This document shows, in pieces, positions 8,949-16,999 of a stretch of DNA of 39,643 nucleotides. Each line of letters starts with the position of its first letter. The stretch's first letter is position 1. The notes under the pieces were generated by a model that was given only the letters and a program-made list of their open reading frames with translations, did no database searches and was not told the origin of the DNA. A program made the translations under genes and the position numbers. The DNA comes from an uncultured Roseovarius sp. (GTDB lineage: Bacteria > Pseudomonadota > Alphaproteobacteria > Rhodobacterales > Rhodobacteraceae): contig CAKSUL010000014.1 in the NCBI GenBank assembly GCA_934501475.1, forward strand, positions 1 to 39,643, given 5' to 3'.

Positions 8949-9027
8949 CGCAGGGCGCAGGATCGCGGCGCGGCAAGGACGTCCCGCGATAACACGGTTC
9001 AAGATCGCGCCGGGTCAGCCGCAAGAG

Positions 9028-9043
9028 GCGTTTCGCCAAACGC
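9028..9043. terminator. Hairpin between convergent genes
   Basis: A perfect 6-bp stem, gcgttt/aaacgc, with a 4-base loop lies 80 bases after the exported hypothetical gene and 29 bases after the comE stop (read on the minus strand). It lacks a clear T-tract, so termination activity is uncertain. Confidence 0.3.
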
Positions 9044-9071
9044 GTCAGGGCATACCCGATTTGACCTGAAG

Positions 9072-9626
9072 TCAGGCCTGCACGGCCTTCATGAAACGGT
9101 CGCGGATCACGACCGGGTCCATCGTGATCACCGGCAGCTTGATATTTCCGCTGTCGCATTTGCAGACGATCACGGTCATTTTCCCGTCGTCGATGGCCGA
9201 TTGCAACACCGGAGCCAGATCCTTGTCCTCGACCTCGATCACGGTGTCGCAACCGCAGGCCTTGGCCACCGCGGCGAGCGATGTCTTCTTGCCCGCATAG
9301 GTCGGCTGATCCCCGGTCGAGCCGTAAGAGCCGTTGTCGATGATCAGCAGGATATAGTTGTCCGCGACGTTGTTGGCGATGGTCGCCAATGTGCCAAGAT
9401 TGGTCAGCACCGAGCCGTCACCGTCGATCGAGATCACCGTCTTGTCCTGCGCCAGCGCCAGCCCGAGCCCGATGGATGAGGACAGGCCCATCGTGCCCAG
9501 CATGTAGAAATTCGTCGGCTGGTCGTCGATCATGTGCAGTTCCTGGCTGGGCAGGCCGATATTGCAGACCACCAGATGATCGCGCAGGATCGGGGCGATG
9601 TCCCTGAGAATTTCCGAACGGATCAT
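9072..9626 (-). CDS. comE: Sulfopyruvate decarboxylase beta subunit (ThDP-binding)
   Basis: A 184-residue beta subunit of a two-subunit thiamine-diphosphate decarboxylase that converts 3-sulfopyruvate to sulfoacetaldehyde and CO2. The ThDP/Mg-binding motif starts at GDG (residues 69-71) and ends with IIDNGSYGSTGDQP near residue 97. LPSQELHMIDDQPTNFYMLG lies upstream. The ATG at 9626 overlaps the comD stop (ATGA). An open frame continues upstream on the same strand but is an out-of-frame shadow of comD. Related phosphonopyruvate decarboxylases share the fold, so the substrate is inferred from close resemblance to ComE-type subunits. Confidence 0.88.
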   Translation of the reverse strand: MIRSEILRDIAPILRDHLVVCNIGLPSQELHMIDDQPTNFYMLGTMGLSSSIGLGLALAQDKTVISIDGDGSVLTNLGTLATIANNVADNYILLIIDNGSYGSTGDQPTYAGKKTSLAAVAKACGCDTVIEVEDKDLAPVLQSAIDDGKMTVIVCKCDSGNIKLPVITMDPVVIRDRFMKAVQA

Positions 9627-10129
9627 TGCTCGCCATAGCCTCCCCAGAAACTGGCGTCGGTCAGGACCGCGACCGGCTTGTTGCACATGAAGGTGTATTT
9701 CAGGATCGCGTCCAGTTCGGCCACGTCGGCGCGGTGATGAAAGTGATAGGTGGGGATGTTCATCTGCGCCAGCAGTGCCTTGGTGTGCACCGCCATTTCG
9801 ACCTGGCAGGCCACCGGCTCGCGCAGTTCGCCGCGATAGGAGATCAGCATCGGCAGCGGCATCCGGTAATACTGGATCAGCGTGGCCAGCGTGTTGATCG
9901 TGACGCCGATGGCGGTGTTCTGCATGATGATGGCGGGGCGCTTGCCGCCCATGAAGGCGCCCGCGCACAGCCCCATGCCTTCGTCTTCCTTGTTGGCGGG
10001 GATGTGGAAGATATCGTCGCGGGCGTCGATTTCCGCAATGACACCGGCCAGCTGTTTGCATGGCACGCTGGTCACGAAGGAAATGTCGTTCGCGACAAGA
10101 TCATCCGCGATCTTCTTGTCGATATTCAT
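9623..10129 (-). CDS. comD: Sulfopyruvate decarboxylase alpha subunit
   Basis: A 168-residue subunit carrying the pyrimidine-binding half of the ThDP enzyme. The N-terminus MNIDKKIADDLVANDISFVT is followed by the KEDEGMGLCAGAFMGG region (residues about 47-62), which contains the glutamate that activates ThDP. PAIIMQNTAIGVTINTLATL is also typical of ComD. The ATG at 10129 was chosen; the open frame upstream runs through a tandem repeat and is not protein-like. It is coupled to comE by an ATGA overlap and preceded by a universal stress protein gene. Neither xsc nor sulfolactate dehydrogenase genes are in this window, so the rest of the pathway must lie elsewhere. Confidence 0.88.
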   Translation of the reverse strand: MNIDKKIADDLVANDISFVTSVPCKQLAGVIAEIDARDDIFHIPANKEDEGMGLCAGAFMGGKRPAIIMQNTAIGVTINTLATLIQYYRMPLPMLISYRGELREPVACQVEMAVHTKALLAQMNIPTYHFHHRADVAELDAILKYTFMCNKPVAVLTDASFWGGYGEQ

Positions 10130-10164
10130 GCAGGGACGCCTTTCATCCGCGACAGCCCGCAGGC

Positions 10165-10201
10165 CCCGGCCCGATCCCGGCCCGATCCCGGCCCGATCCC
10201 G
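10165..10201. repeat. 11-bp tandem repeat upstream of comD
   Basis: Three exact copies of CCCGGCCCGAT at 10165-10175, 10176-10186 and 10187-10197 are followed by a partial fourth copy (CCCG). The array sits between the usp stop and the comD start, ending 36 bases before the comD ATG. Confidence 0.9.
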
Positions 10202-10206
10202 CGGGG

Positions 10207-10617
10207 TCAGGCCTTGCGCTGGACATGCACCGCGCATGCGGCATGACGCACCACGCGCGCCGCTGTCGAGCCGAGGAAATAGTCGCTCAGCCCCGGCTTG
10301 TGAGAGCCGATGACGATGCAGTCGATATCATGGTCATTGGCATAATCGATGATGGCGCGGGCCGAATGGCCGCTGATGATCACCGGTTTCACATGGTCCA
10401 GACCTGCCAGCTTTTCCAGCATCATGCTGCGCGCGCTTTCGAATCCGGCTTTCAGCACCTCGTCGTCGAGATAGGCGCGCACCGCGGGTTGCGGGGCCTC
10501 GTGGACATGCAGGGCGATGATCTGGCCGCCCTTGGCCAACAGTTTTTCGGCGACCTTCAGGTTTTTCGGCGACAGCCCGTGGTCCAGCGCCATGGGAACG
10601 AGAATCTTCTTATACAT
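10207..10617 (-). CDS. Universal stress protein (UspA family)
   Basis: A 136-residue single-domain Usp protein. It begins MYKKILVPMALDHG and carries the family's nucleotide-binding loop GSHKPGLSDYFLGSTAARVV, close to the ATP-binding G-2x-G-9x-G-(S/T) pattern. DCIVIGSHK forms the preceding beta strand. The ATG at 10617 has GGAG about 6 bases upstream. It precedes comD by 77 bases on the same strand and may be cotranscribed with comDE across the 11-bp repeat. The signal it responds to is unknown. Confidence 0.92.
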   Translation of the reverse strand: MYKKILVPMALDHGLSPKNLKVAEKLLAKGGQIIALHVHEAPQPAVRAYLDDEVLKAGFESARSMMLEKLAGLDHVKPVIISGHSARAIIDYANDHDIDCIVIGSHKPGLSDYFLGSTAARVVRHAACAVHVQRKA

Positions 10618-10887
10618 TGGGTACTCCATTTCATCAGTCATTTGTCATGGGCCGGGACGGAGGGTGAATCCGGGGGCGGCGCCAGTGCCCCATGCGGGGC
10701 CGGTCTGGCGCGCCGTCCTGACCCGGGCGGCGGTTCCACGTCCTGATGGCACATAATTCCTGCATTGTCGCGTGGCATATGTCCAGCCCGCCGATTGCCC
10801 CGCAGATCCCGGATCGGCGGATTGGCCGCATGCGGTCGCGCGCGTGGGCGCGTTGCGCGGGCCTGAAAGTGCCTGTGCCGGATGATC

Positions 10888-11985
10888 TCAGGTGTTGAAC
10901 AGGAAGTGCAGCACATCGCCGTCCTTGACGATATAGCTCTTGCCCTCCGAGCGCATCTTGCCGGCCTCCTTGGCCGCCTGTTCCCCGCCCAGAGTGACGA
11001 AATCGTCAAAGGCGATGGTTTCGGCGCGGATGAAACCCTTTTCGAAATCGCCATGGATGACGCCTGCGGCCTTGGGCGCGGAGGTGCCGGTTCTGATGGT
11101 CCAGGCGCGCGCCTCCTTGGGGCCGACGGTGAAATAGGTTTCAAGATGCAGCAATTCGTATCCGGCGCGGATCAGCCGGTCCAGGCCGGCCTCGCTCAGC
11201 CCCATTTCGGTCAGGAACATGTCGGCCTCTTCGGCCACGAGCTGGCTGATCTCCTCTTCGATCCGGGCCGAGATGATCACATGCGCATTGCCCTGCGCGG
11301 CGGCCATCTCGGCCACCTGCGCGGTCAGGGCATTGCCGCTGGCGGCGTCGGATTCACCGACATTGCAGACATAGAGCACCGGTTTCGTGGTCAGCAGTTG
11401 CAGCATCTTCCAGGCCTTGGCGTCGTCCTCATCGATTTGCACGACGCGGGCGGGCTGGCCGCTCTCGAGGGTTTCCAGCGCCTTGCGCAGCAGGCGTTCC
11501 TGCTGCACCGCGTCCTTGTCGCCGCCGCGCACCTTGCGCACGATATTTGTCAGGCGCTTTTCGATACTGTCCATGTCGGCCAGCATCAGTTCGGTTTCGA
11601 TGGTTTCGGCATCCGCGACGGGATCGACACGGCCCTCGACATGGGTGACGTCGCCATCCTCAAAGCAGCGCAGCACATGGGCGATGGCATCGACTTCGCG
11701 GATATTGGCCAGAAACTGATTGCCCAGCCCCTCGCCCTGGCTGGCCCCTTTGACAAGGCCGGCAATGTCCACGAAGGTCATCCGCGTCGGGATGATCTGC
11801 TTGCTGCCGGCGATCTTTGCCAGCCGGTCCAGCCGCGCGTCGGGCACGGCGACCTCACCCACGTTGGGCTCGATCGTGCAGAACGGAAAATTCGCCGCCT
11901 GCGCGGCGGCGGTTCTGGTCAGGGCGTTGAACAATGTGGACTTGCCCACGTTGGGCAGACCGACGATCCCCATTTTGAAACCCAT
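10888..11985 (-). CDS. ychF: Redox-regulated ATPase YchF (Obg-like)
   Basis: A 365-residue P-loop NTPase of the Obg family that prefers ATP and associates with ribosomes. Motifs are G1 GLPNVGKSTLFNALT, the FPFCTIEPNVG switch region, G3 DIAGLVKGASQGEGLG and a C-terminal TGS domain (TSAPKAAGVIHGDFEKGFIR). Length is normal. The ATG at 11985 has GAGGT about 6 bases upstream. It is divergent from trpA, with about 200 bases between. The 270 bases downstream, to the usp start, hold no recognisable feature. Confidence 0.97.
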   Translation of the reverse strand: MGFKMGIVGLPNVGKSTLFNALTRTAAAQAANFPFCTIEPNVGEVAVPDARLDRLAKIAGSKQIIPTRMTFVDIAGLVKGASQGEGLGNQFLANIREVDAIAHVLRCFEDGDVTHVEGRVDPVADAETIETELMLADMDSIEKRLTNIVRKVRGGDKDAVQQERLLRKALETLESGQPARVVQIDEDDAKAWKMLQLLTTKPVLYVCNVGESDAASGNALTAQVAEMAAAQGNAHVIISARIEEEISQLVAEEADMFLTEMGLSEAGLDRLIRAGYELLHLETYFTVGPKEARAWTIRTGTSAPKAAGVIHGDFEKGFIRAETIAFDDFVTLGGEQAAKEAGKMRSEGKSYIVKDGDVLHFLFNT

Positions 11986-12182
11986 GACGCACCTCTATTG
12001 CTGATGTTGCGCCGCTTCTATTGCCGCTCCGGGCAGAGCGCAAGCGCGCTTGCACCGCCGCGCGGGCGCGCCGATCCCGTGTTTTCGCGCGTCGATGCGA
12101 AGGATTGCGGAAAATTCACCGCCCGCCATTGATTTTCGCCGCCCGCTGGCGCAAAGGAGAGGGCGCAACAAAGGGATGTGCC

Positions 12183-12974
12183 ATGTCCAGGATCGACGCC
12201 AAATTCGCCGAATTGAAAGCTGCCGGAAAAAAGGCATTCGTGTCTTACGTGATGGCGGGGGACCCGGATTACGACACCGCCCTCGAGGTGGTCAAGGGCC
12301 TGCCCGGCGCGGGGGTGGACATCATCGAACTGGGCCTGCCCTTTACCGATCCGATGGCCGATGGCCCCACCATCCAGCTGGCCGGGCAACGCGCGCTGGC
12401 CGCCGGGATGACCCTGGAGCGGACGCTGGAAATGGCCAGGGAATTCCGCAAGGGTGACGACACCACCCCGATCGTGCTGATGGGCTATTACAACCCGATC
12501 TACAATCGCGGCGTGGACAAGTTTCTGGTCGATGCCAGGGCGGCGGGCATCGACGGGTTGATCGTGGTCGATCTGCCCCCCGAGGAAGATGAGGAACTGT
12601 GCATTCCGGCGCAGGCGGCGGGGCTGAATTTCATCCGGCTGGCGACGCCGACCACCGACGACAAACGCCTGCCCAAGGTGCTGCAAAACACCTCGGGATT
12701 CGTCTATTACGTCTCGATCACCGGGATCACCGGCGCGGCGGCGGCCGAGGCGGCGGATGTCGCCCCCGAGGTGGCCCGCATCAAGGCGCAGACCGATCTG
12801 CCGGTGATCGTCGGCTTTGGCATCCGCACCCCCGAGACGTCAAAAGCCATCGCCAGCGTTGCCGATGGCGCGGTTGTCGGCTCGGCCATTGTCAGCAAGA
12901 TTGCCGAGGGCGCATCCGTCGCCGAGGTGCTGGCTTTTGTCAAAGGCCTGGCCGACGGGGCGCACGACGCCTGA
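12183..12974 (+). CDS. trpA: Tryptophan synthase alpha subunit
   Basis: This enzyme cleaves indole-3-glycerol phosphate to indole and glyceraldehyde 3-phosphate, working with TrpB. The 263-residue protein has both catalytic residues in context: Glu49 in [11 protein letters not shown] and Asp60 in MADGPTIQ. The phosphate-binding GFGIRTPE and [11 protein letters not shown] are near the C-terminus. The ATG at 12183 has AAGGGATG upstream. trpB is not in the window, so trpA is separated from the rest of the trp genes, as is common in alphaproteobacteria when trpA sits apart. The ogt-type gene overlaps its stop codon. Confidence 0.97.
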   Translation: MSRIDAKFAELKAAGKKAFVSYVMAGDPDYDTALEVVKGLPGAGVDIIELGLPFTDPMADGPTIQLAGQRALAAGMTLERTLEMAREFRKGDDTTPIVLMGYYNPIYNRGVDKFLVDARAAGIDGLIVVDLPPEEDEELCIPAQAAGLNFIRLATPTTDDKRLPKVLQNTSGFVYYVSITGITGAAAAEAADVAPEVARIKAQTDLPVIVGFGIRTPETSKAIASVADGAVVGSAIVSKIAEGASVAEVLAFVKGLADGAHDA

Positions 12975-13435
12975 GCGATCCGGCCGCCATATCCTTTGAC
13001 ACCCCGCTGGGGCCGGTCGCGCTGCGCGAAGAGGATGGCGCGATCATCGGCCTTGATTGGCACCATGTCAGCGCGCAGAAGGAAACCCCGCTGCTGAAAG
13101 AGGCGCGCGCGCAGGTCCGCGCCTATTTCGACGGGCAATTACGGGTGTTCGATCTGCCCCTGCATGTTCAGGGCAGCGATTTTCAGCGCGCGGTGTGCGA
13201 GCGCATCGCCGCGATTCCCTATGGTGAGACAACCAGCTATGGCGCGATCGCAAAGGCGCTGAATGCGCCCGCACAGGCCGTCGGGGCCGGGTGTGGCGGC
13301 AATCCCATCGCGCTGATCATTCCCTGTCATCGCGTGTTGGGCGCCACCGGTCTGGGCGGATTTTCGGCGCGTGGCGGTGTGGAAACCAAGGTCTGGCTGC
13401 TGCGCCACGAGGGGGCGGCGGGGCTGCTGATCTGA
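12971..13435 (+). CDS. Methylated-DNA--[protein]-cysteine S-methyltransferase, apparent CTG start
   Basis: A suicide repair protein that removes methyl groups from O6-methylguanine. The active-site motif IPCHRV has the acceptor Cys119 (counting from 12971), and the helix-turn-helix [16 protein letters not shown] is intact. A poorly conserved N-terminal domain covers residues 1-60. No ATG, GTG or TTG lies in frame near the expected start. The homologous sequence ([19 protein letters not shown]) begins at a CTG at 12971 that overlaps the trpA TGA as CTGA. The next GTG, at about 13145, would remove the N-terminal domain. Translation is probably coupled to trpA. Function is secure; the start is not. 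Confidence 0.85.
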   Translation: MSDPAAISFDTPLGPVALREEDGAIIGLDWHHVSAQKETPLLKEARAQVRAYFDGQLRVFDLPLHVQGSDFQRAVCERIAAIPYGETTSYGAIAKALNAPAQAVGAGCGGNPIALIIPCHRVLGATGLGGFSARGGVETKVWLLRHEGAAGLLI

Positions 13436-13441
13436 CGCGGC

Positions 13442-14140
13442 TCAGTCCCGGTGGCGGGGCGGGATGATCTGCTGCACGATCCCGGCGCCGATCAGATAGA
13501 CCGAGGTCAGAACCAGCCCCCAATGGGCCCAGCTTTCGGGGTGGAAATCGACCCAGGCCGCCCAGCCGGCAAAGAAGATCCACGCAAAACACATCGGCAG
13601 CGAGATGTTGCGCCAGCGCTCCGTGCGCACCGGATGGATGAATTTCAGCGGCAGGAACATCGCCACCGCCAGCACGATCACCAGGGCCAGGCTGAACCAG
13701 AAATTCGGCTCGGTCGCGAACAGGACCAGCACCACCATGTTCCAGCAGCCGGGAAAGCCGCTGAAGGAATTGTCCTTGGTTTTCATGCCCCTGTCGCAGA
13801 AATACATGGTGCTGGCAAAGGTGATCATGATGATGGCCAGCCATCCGGTCCAGCCGGGCAACAGGCCGGATTTGAACAGCGCAAAGGCCGGGATGAACAC
13901 ATAGGTGATGTAATCTATGATCATGTCCAGCAACACGCCGTCAAAGCGCGGGGCGTATTCATTGACCTTGTATTTGCGCGCCAGCGGCCCGTCGACCCCG
14001 TCAACCGCAAAGGCCACGACCAGCCACAGGAACATCAGGCTCCACTTGCCGTCCACCGCGGCCAGCAGCGCCAACATGGCAAAGACGGCGCCGGTTGCCG
14101 TGAAGAGGTGAACGCACAGGGCTTTCATTTCGCGAGTCAT
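13442..14140 (-). CDS. pcs: Phosphatidylcholine synthase
   Basis: An inner-membrane enzyme that condenses choline with CDP-diacylglycerol to give phosphatidylcholine and CMP. The 232-residue protein has about eight hydrophobic segments. The CDP-alcohol phosphotransferase motif is D47-G-V-D50-G51-x2-A54-R55, then after a longer spacer G68-x3-D72-x3-D76. The longer spacer fits Pcs rather than PgsA or PssA. The ATG at 14140 has GAGG 5-6 bases upstream; the open frame extends far upstream but only as a shadow of xerC. It converges with the ogt-type gene, with a 6-base gap. Confidence 0.92.
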   Translation of the reverse strand: MTREMKALCVHLFTATGAVFAMLALLAAVDGKWSLMFLWLVVAFAVDGVDGPLARKYKVNEYAPRFDGVLLDMIIDYITYVFIPAFALFKSGLLPGWTGWLAIIMITFASTMYFCDRGMKTKDNSFSGFPGCWNMVVLVLFATEPNFWFSLALVIVLAVAMFLPLKFIHPVRTERWRNISLPMCFAWIFFAGWAAWVDFHPESWAHWGLVLTSVYLIGAGIVQQIIPPRHRD

Positions 14141-14175
14141 GCAAACCTCATGGCGCAAAACCGAATTGGGTGCAA

Positions 14176-15090
14176 TCATGCTTTGGGATGCGCGCGCGCA
14201 TAGACCTCCATCAGGCGCGCGTTGTCCACCCCGGTATAGGCCTGCGTGGTCGACAGCGACGCATGACCCAGCAATTCCTGGATCGCGCGCAGATCGCCCC
14301 CGGCATTCATCAGATGCGTGGCAAAGCTGTGGCGCAGGGCGTGCGGCGTGGCCGTGGCCGGCAGGCCCAGTTGCAGGCGCACCCGCTCCATCACCTTCTG
14401 CACCAGACGCGGGTTCAGCCGACCGCCGCGCGCGCCCAGAAACAGCGGCGTGTCCGCATCCAGCGGATAGGGGCACAGCCGCGCATATTGCGCCACCGCG
14501 TCGCGCGCGGCGGGCAGCACCGGCACCATGCGTTCCTTGCCGCCCTTGCCGGTGATGCGCAGGGCGTCGTCCATGACCTTGTGCGCGCCCGACAGCGACA
14601 GCGCCTCGGAGATCCGCAGGCCACAGCCATAGAGCACCGTGATCACCGCCTGATCGCGCGCCGCGATCCACGGCGTTGCCGATTGCAGTTCGGCCGTGTC
14701 GATCACATCGCGCGCGGCGTCGGCGCTGATCGGGCGGGGCAGTTTGCGCTGAAACCGGGGCGATCTGGTCGAGAGCACGGCCGTGGGCTCAAACCCTTCG
14801 CGATCCGACAGCCAGCGATAGAATGATTTCACGGCGGACAATTTCCGCGCAAGGCTGCGCGCGCCGACATCGCGCCCACGGGTGAATGCCATCCAGGACC
14901 GCATGTCGGCGACGCTGATCTCGGCCAGCGCGCCCAGGCCCTGCTGTTCGCCCTTGTGTTCGGTGATGAAGGCCAGGAATCCGGCCACGTCGGTGCCATA
15001 GGCGGCGATGGTGTTGTCGGATGCGCCATTCAGCGCGCCTTGCCCCTCCAGCCAGCGTTGCAATGCATCGCGGGCGGCGGGGGAAATCAT
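14176..15090 (-). CDS. xerC: Tyrosine recombinase XerC
   Basis: A site-specific recombinase that with XerD resolves chromosome dimers at dif. The 304-residue protein has an N-terminal SAM-like core-binding domain (residues about 1-95) and a catalytic domain with all six active-site residues: Arg159 (GLRISE), Lys182 (GKGGKER), His250 and Arg253 (HALRHSF), His276 (LGHAS) and Tyr285 (TTQAYTG). Its ATG overlaps the stop of the DUF484 gene (ATGA), an arrangement also known for xerC and DUF484 in other proteobacteria. It is not flanked by integron or phage features, so it is the housekeeping enzyme. Confidence 0.95.
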   Translation of the reverse strand: MISPAARDALQRWLEGQGALNGASDNTIAAYGTDVAGFLAFITEHKGEQQGLGALAEISVADMRSWMAFTRGRDVGARSLARKLSAVKSFYRWLSDREGFEPTAVLSTRSPRFQRKLPRPISADAARDVIDTAELQSATPWIAARDQAVITVLYGCGLRISEALSLSGAHKVMDDALRITGKGGKERMVPVLPAARDAVAQYARLCPYPLDADTPLFLGARGGRLNPRLVQKVMERVRLQLGLPATATPHALRHSFATHLMNAGGDLRAIQELLGHASLSTTQAYTGVDNARLMEVYARAHPKA

Positions 15091-15794
15091 GACAGCCAGC
15101 GGCGCATGGCCCGTTCGAACACCCCGGCGAAAAACGCCAGCAGATCGGTGCCTTGCTGCGGGGTGAACTGATGCGGATCTTCGGCCCCCAGCACCAGCAT
15201 TCCGGGCAGGCGTCCGGCGCCGAAATCCAGACGCAGACAGGCCTCGGAGCGGATGAATGTCGCGCTTTCGCCGTGGATATGCGCATCGCTTTCGTGGATC
15301 TGGCGCAAGGTCACCTGACGCGCCGGGCCGTTGCGCCCACGGGTCAGATAGCTATCGACAAAGCCGGGTTCGGCCACCGACAGGACATCGCCCAGACGCT
15401 GCACCGCCGGATCATTGTCATTCTGCACCGATTCCAGCACCAGGCGGATACTGTCCACACGCAGGATATCGGCCACCTCACCGCGCAGATCGCGCAGGAA
15501 TGTCTCGAATTCGATCGGGTCCAGCATCCGCAGGATCGCGCGATGCACCTGGTTCGTGCCGGCCAGATTGTCATAGGCGGCGGCAATCACGCTGCGATGC
15601 GTGTCCTCCAGACGGTCGAGCCGCGATTCCAGCCGCTCCATCGCGATGCCGCGCAGATCGACGATATTGCCGCCCATCGCCCGCTCGTTCGCGGCGATCA
15701 GCGCGCGCATAAGGTCTTGATCCTCAAGAATTACATCGGGCTGGCTGATGATCCGCTCACGCAGGGTGTCATCCATCTGGGGCTTGCTGCTCAT
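15087..15794 (-). CDS. DUF484 family protein
   Basis: A 235-residue cytoplasmic protein. The N-terminal part (about residues 1-90) is helical and likely coiled coil (MERLESRLDRLEDTHRSVI). It is followed by a GAF-like domain ending LAFFAGVFERAMRRWLS. This is the DUF484 arrangement, whose molecular role is unknown but whose gene repeatedly sits beside xerC. The ATG at 15794 was chosen; upstream codons in the same frame are lysine-rich and not family-like. Its stop overlaps the xerC start by 4 bases. Confidence 0.9.
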   Translation of the reverse strand: MSSKPQMDDTLRERIISQPDVILEDQDLMRALIAANERAMGGNIVDLRGIAMERLESRLDRLEDTHRSVIAAAYDNLAGTNQVHRAILRMLDPIEFETFLRDLRGEVADILRVDSIRLVLESVQNDNDPAVQRLGDVLSVAEPGFVDSYLTRGRNGPARQVTLRQIHESDAHIHGESATFIRSEACLRLDFGAGRLPGMLVLGAEDPHQFTPQQGTDLLAFFAGVFERAMRRWLS

Positions 15795-15955
15795 GCTCGT
15801 CTCTTCTTTTCGTTTCTTGGTTTTGGGATGGTATAGCATGGGGTTGCGGGGAAATCTTCATTTGATTTGGGGGAGGGGGTGGAAAATGTCGGACGTTTTC
15901 ATGTCCCGCGCGACGTGGCGGCCTTGCCAGCCTGAGAAAGTGCCGCGCCTTCCGC

Positions 15956-16879
15956 CTATCCCCAAGGGGTCGGTTCGTCGCCCATGACCTGCCCGAACCT
16001 GTTTTCCCTGTGCCAGCGCAAATTCTCGGGGTGCGGCGCATAGCGAGGGTCCGACGGCCGCAGCAACCTGCCCTCCGGGCGCAGCAGGCGGGCCACGACT
16101 TCGGTTGGAACCTTGTTGTGCGATACAAGGATCGTCTCACAATCCTCGGCAATTGACACGAGACCGCGGTCGAACATCCAGTGAAGCGTGCCCGACAGGG
16201 CAAGCCCGTTGCGCACCGAATCTGTCCCTTTCTGATCGACCGGCCGAATATGGGCCGCCTGCACTTCCGGCCGTCCGCCACCATTGCGTAGCCGAAGGCC
16301 AGACATGGCGCAGCGATAGTCGTAAGCCTCCCGTACCTTTCTGCGGAAGGCGACGTCGCGATAGGGGCGGCGTGTGAGCCGCTCCAGCACCGGACGCTCG
16401 AAAATCATTACCTCGTGTTGCAACGCGGAAGGAGCCGGATCATATCGCGTCTCTTCCTTCCGCTCGAGGTCCTGGGGCAGGCCAAGGTTGACGATTCTCG
16501 CAAAATCCTGTTCGGGCAGGCGCCGCACGGCCAGCTGGACAGCACCACCTTTCTTGGGAGAGCCGTCAGCTTCGGTAAGCGCCTGTTCCAGCGGTTGGCC
16601 ATTTCGCAGACGCGGGACTTCGGTATCGAAATCCAGGTAAGTGCCCGGCTCGATGAATGCGAGAAACCTGCCCTCGACGCCCGGCTTGGGAATCACCCGG
16701 TCGATCTTGGCAACGGCGAAATAGCCGCGCGGTCCTGCCTTGACCGGCTCATAGTAGATGATCCAGTCGCCGACAGCGTCCTCAACCGCCTTCAGGTAGC
16801 TGCGCGGAAAATCATAGACGACATCTGGCTCGTCCTCGTAAATCGAGTCGGCCTTGTGCAAGAGAACCAGCTTTACCAT
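15956..16879 (-). CDS. HNH endonuclease with putative PUA/EVE-like N-terminal domain
   Basis: A 307-residue protein. The C-terminal HNH_2-type nuclease (about residues 170-295) has Cys190 in YDYRCAMSG, His210 in QAAHIRP, Asn224 in SVRNGLALSGTLHWMFDRGL and His233. The N-terminal half includes GDWIIYYEP (38-46), RGYFAVAKIDRVIPKP (51-66) and FLAFIEPGTYLDFDTEVP (72-89), a pattern suggesting a PUA/EVE-like reader of modified bases. That would make it a modification-dependent restriction enzyme, but the reader assignment is inference. The start at 16879 has a weak ribosome binding site; an upstream ATG at 16942 is possible. Composition looks less GC-rich than neighbours. It stands alone between DUF484 and fsa, with no methylase or helicase beside it. 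Confidence 0.85.
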   Translation of the reverse strand: MVKLVLLHKADSIYEDEPDVVYDFPRSYLKAVEDAVGDWIIYYEPVKAGPRGYFAVAKIDRVIPKPGVEGRFLAFIEPGTYLDFDTEVPRLRNGQPLEQALTEADGSPKKGGAVQLAVRRLPEQDFARIVNLGLPQDLERKEETRYDPAPSALQHEVMIFERPVLERLTRRPYRDVAFRRKVREAYDYRCAMSGLRLRNGGGRPEVQAAHIRPVDQKGTDSVRNGLALSGTLHWMFDRGLVSIAEDCETILVSHNKVPTEVVARLLRPEGRLLRPSDPRYAPHPENLRWHRENRFGQVMGDEPTPWG

Positions 16880-16999
16880 GCCGCCAGGAAAGCTGTTTTT
16901 CGGGCTATGGCAAGAGAGTTCTTGTCGGCGAACCGACAGCATCGTGCAAAATTTCGATAGCTCCGGGATGCTCGGCGCGCGCCGAGCATCCCCAGGCCC

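Noticed and set aside
9072..10061. An apparent 329-residue fused protein on the minus strand ending in ComE.
   Set aside because: The first half is an out-of-frame reading of comD (arginine/histidine-rich). The true comE start is the ATGA overlap at 9626.
13442..14671. An apparent 409-residue protein ending in Pcs.
   Set aside because: The upstream part is a shadow of xerC. Pcs has a good start and ribosome binding site at 14140 and is full length from there.
14176..15090. The tyrosine recombinase, considered as a phage or island integrase.
   Set aside because: Length, motifs and the overlapping DUF484 gene identify housekeeping XerC; no att sites or mobile genes are nearby.
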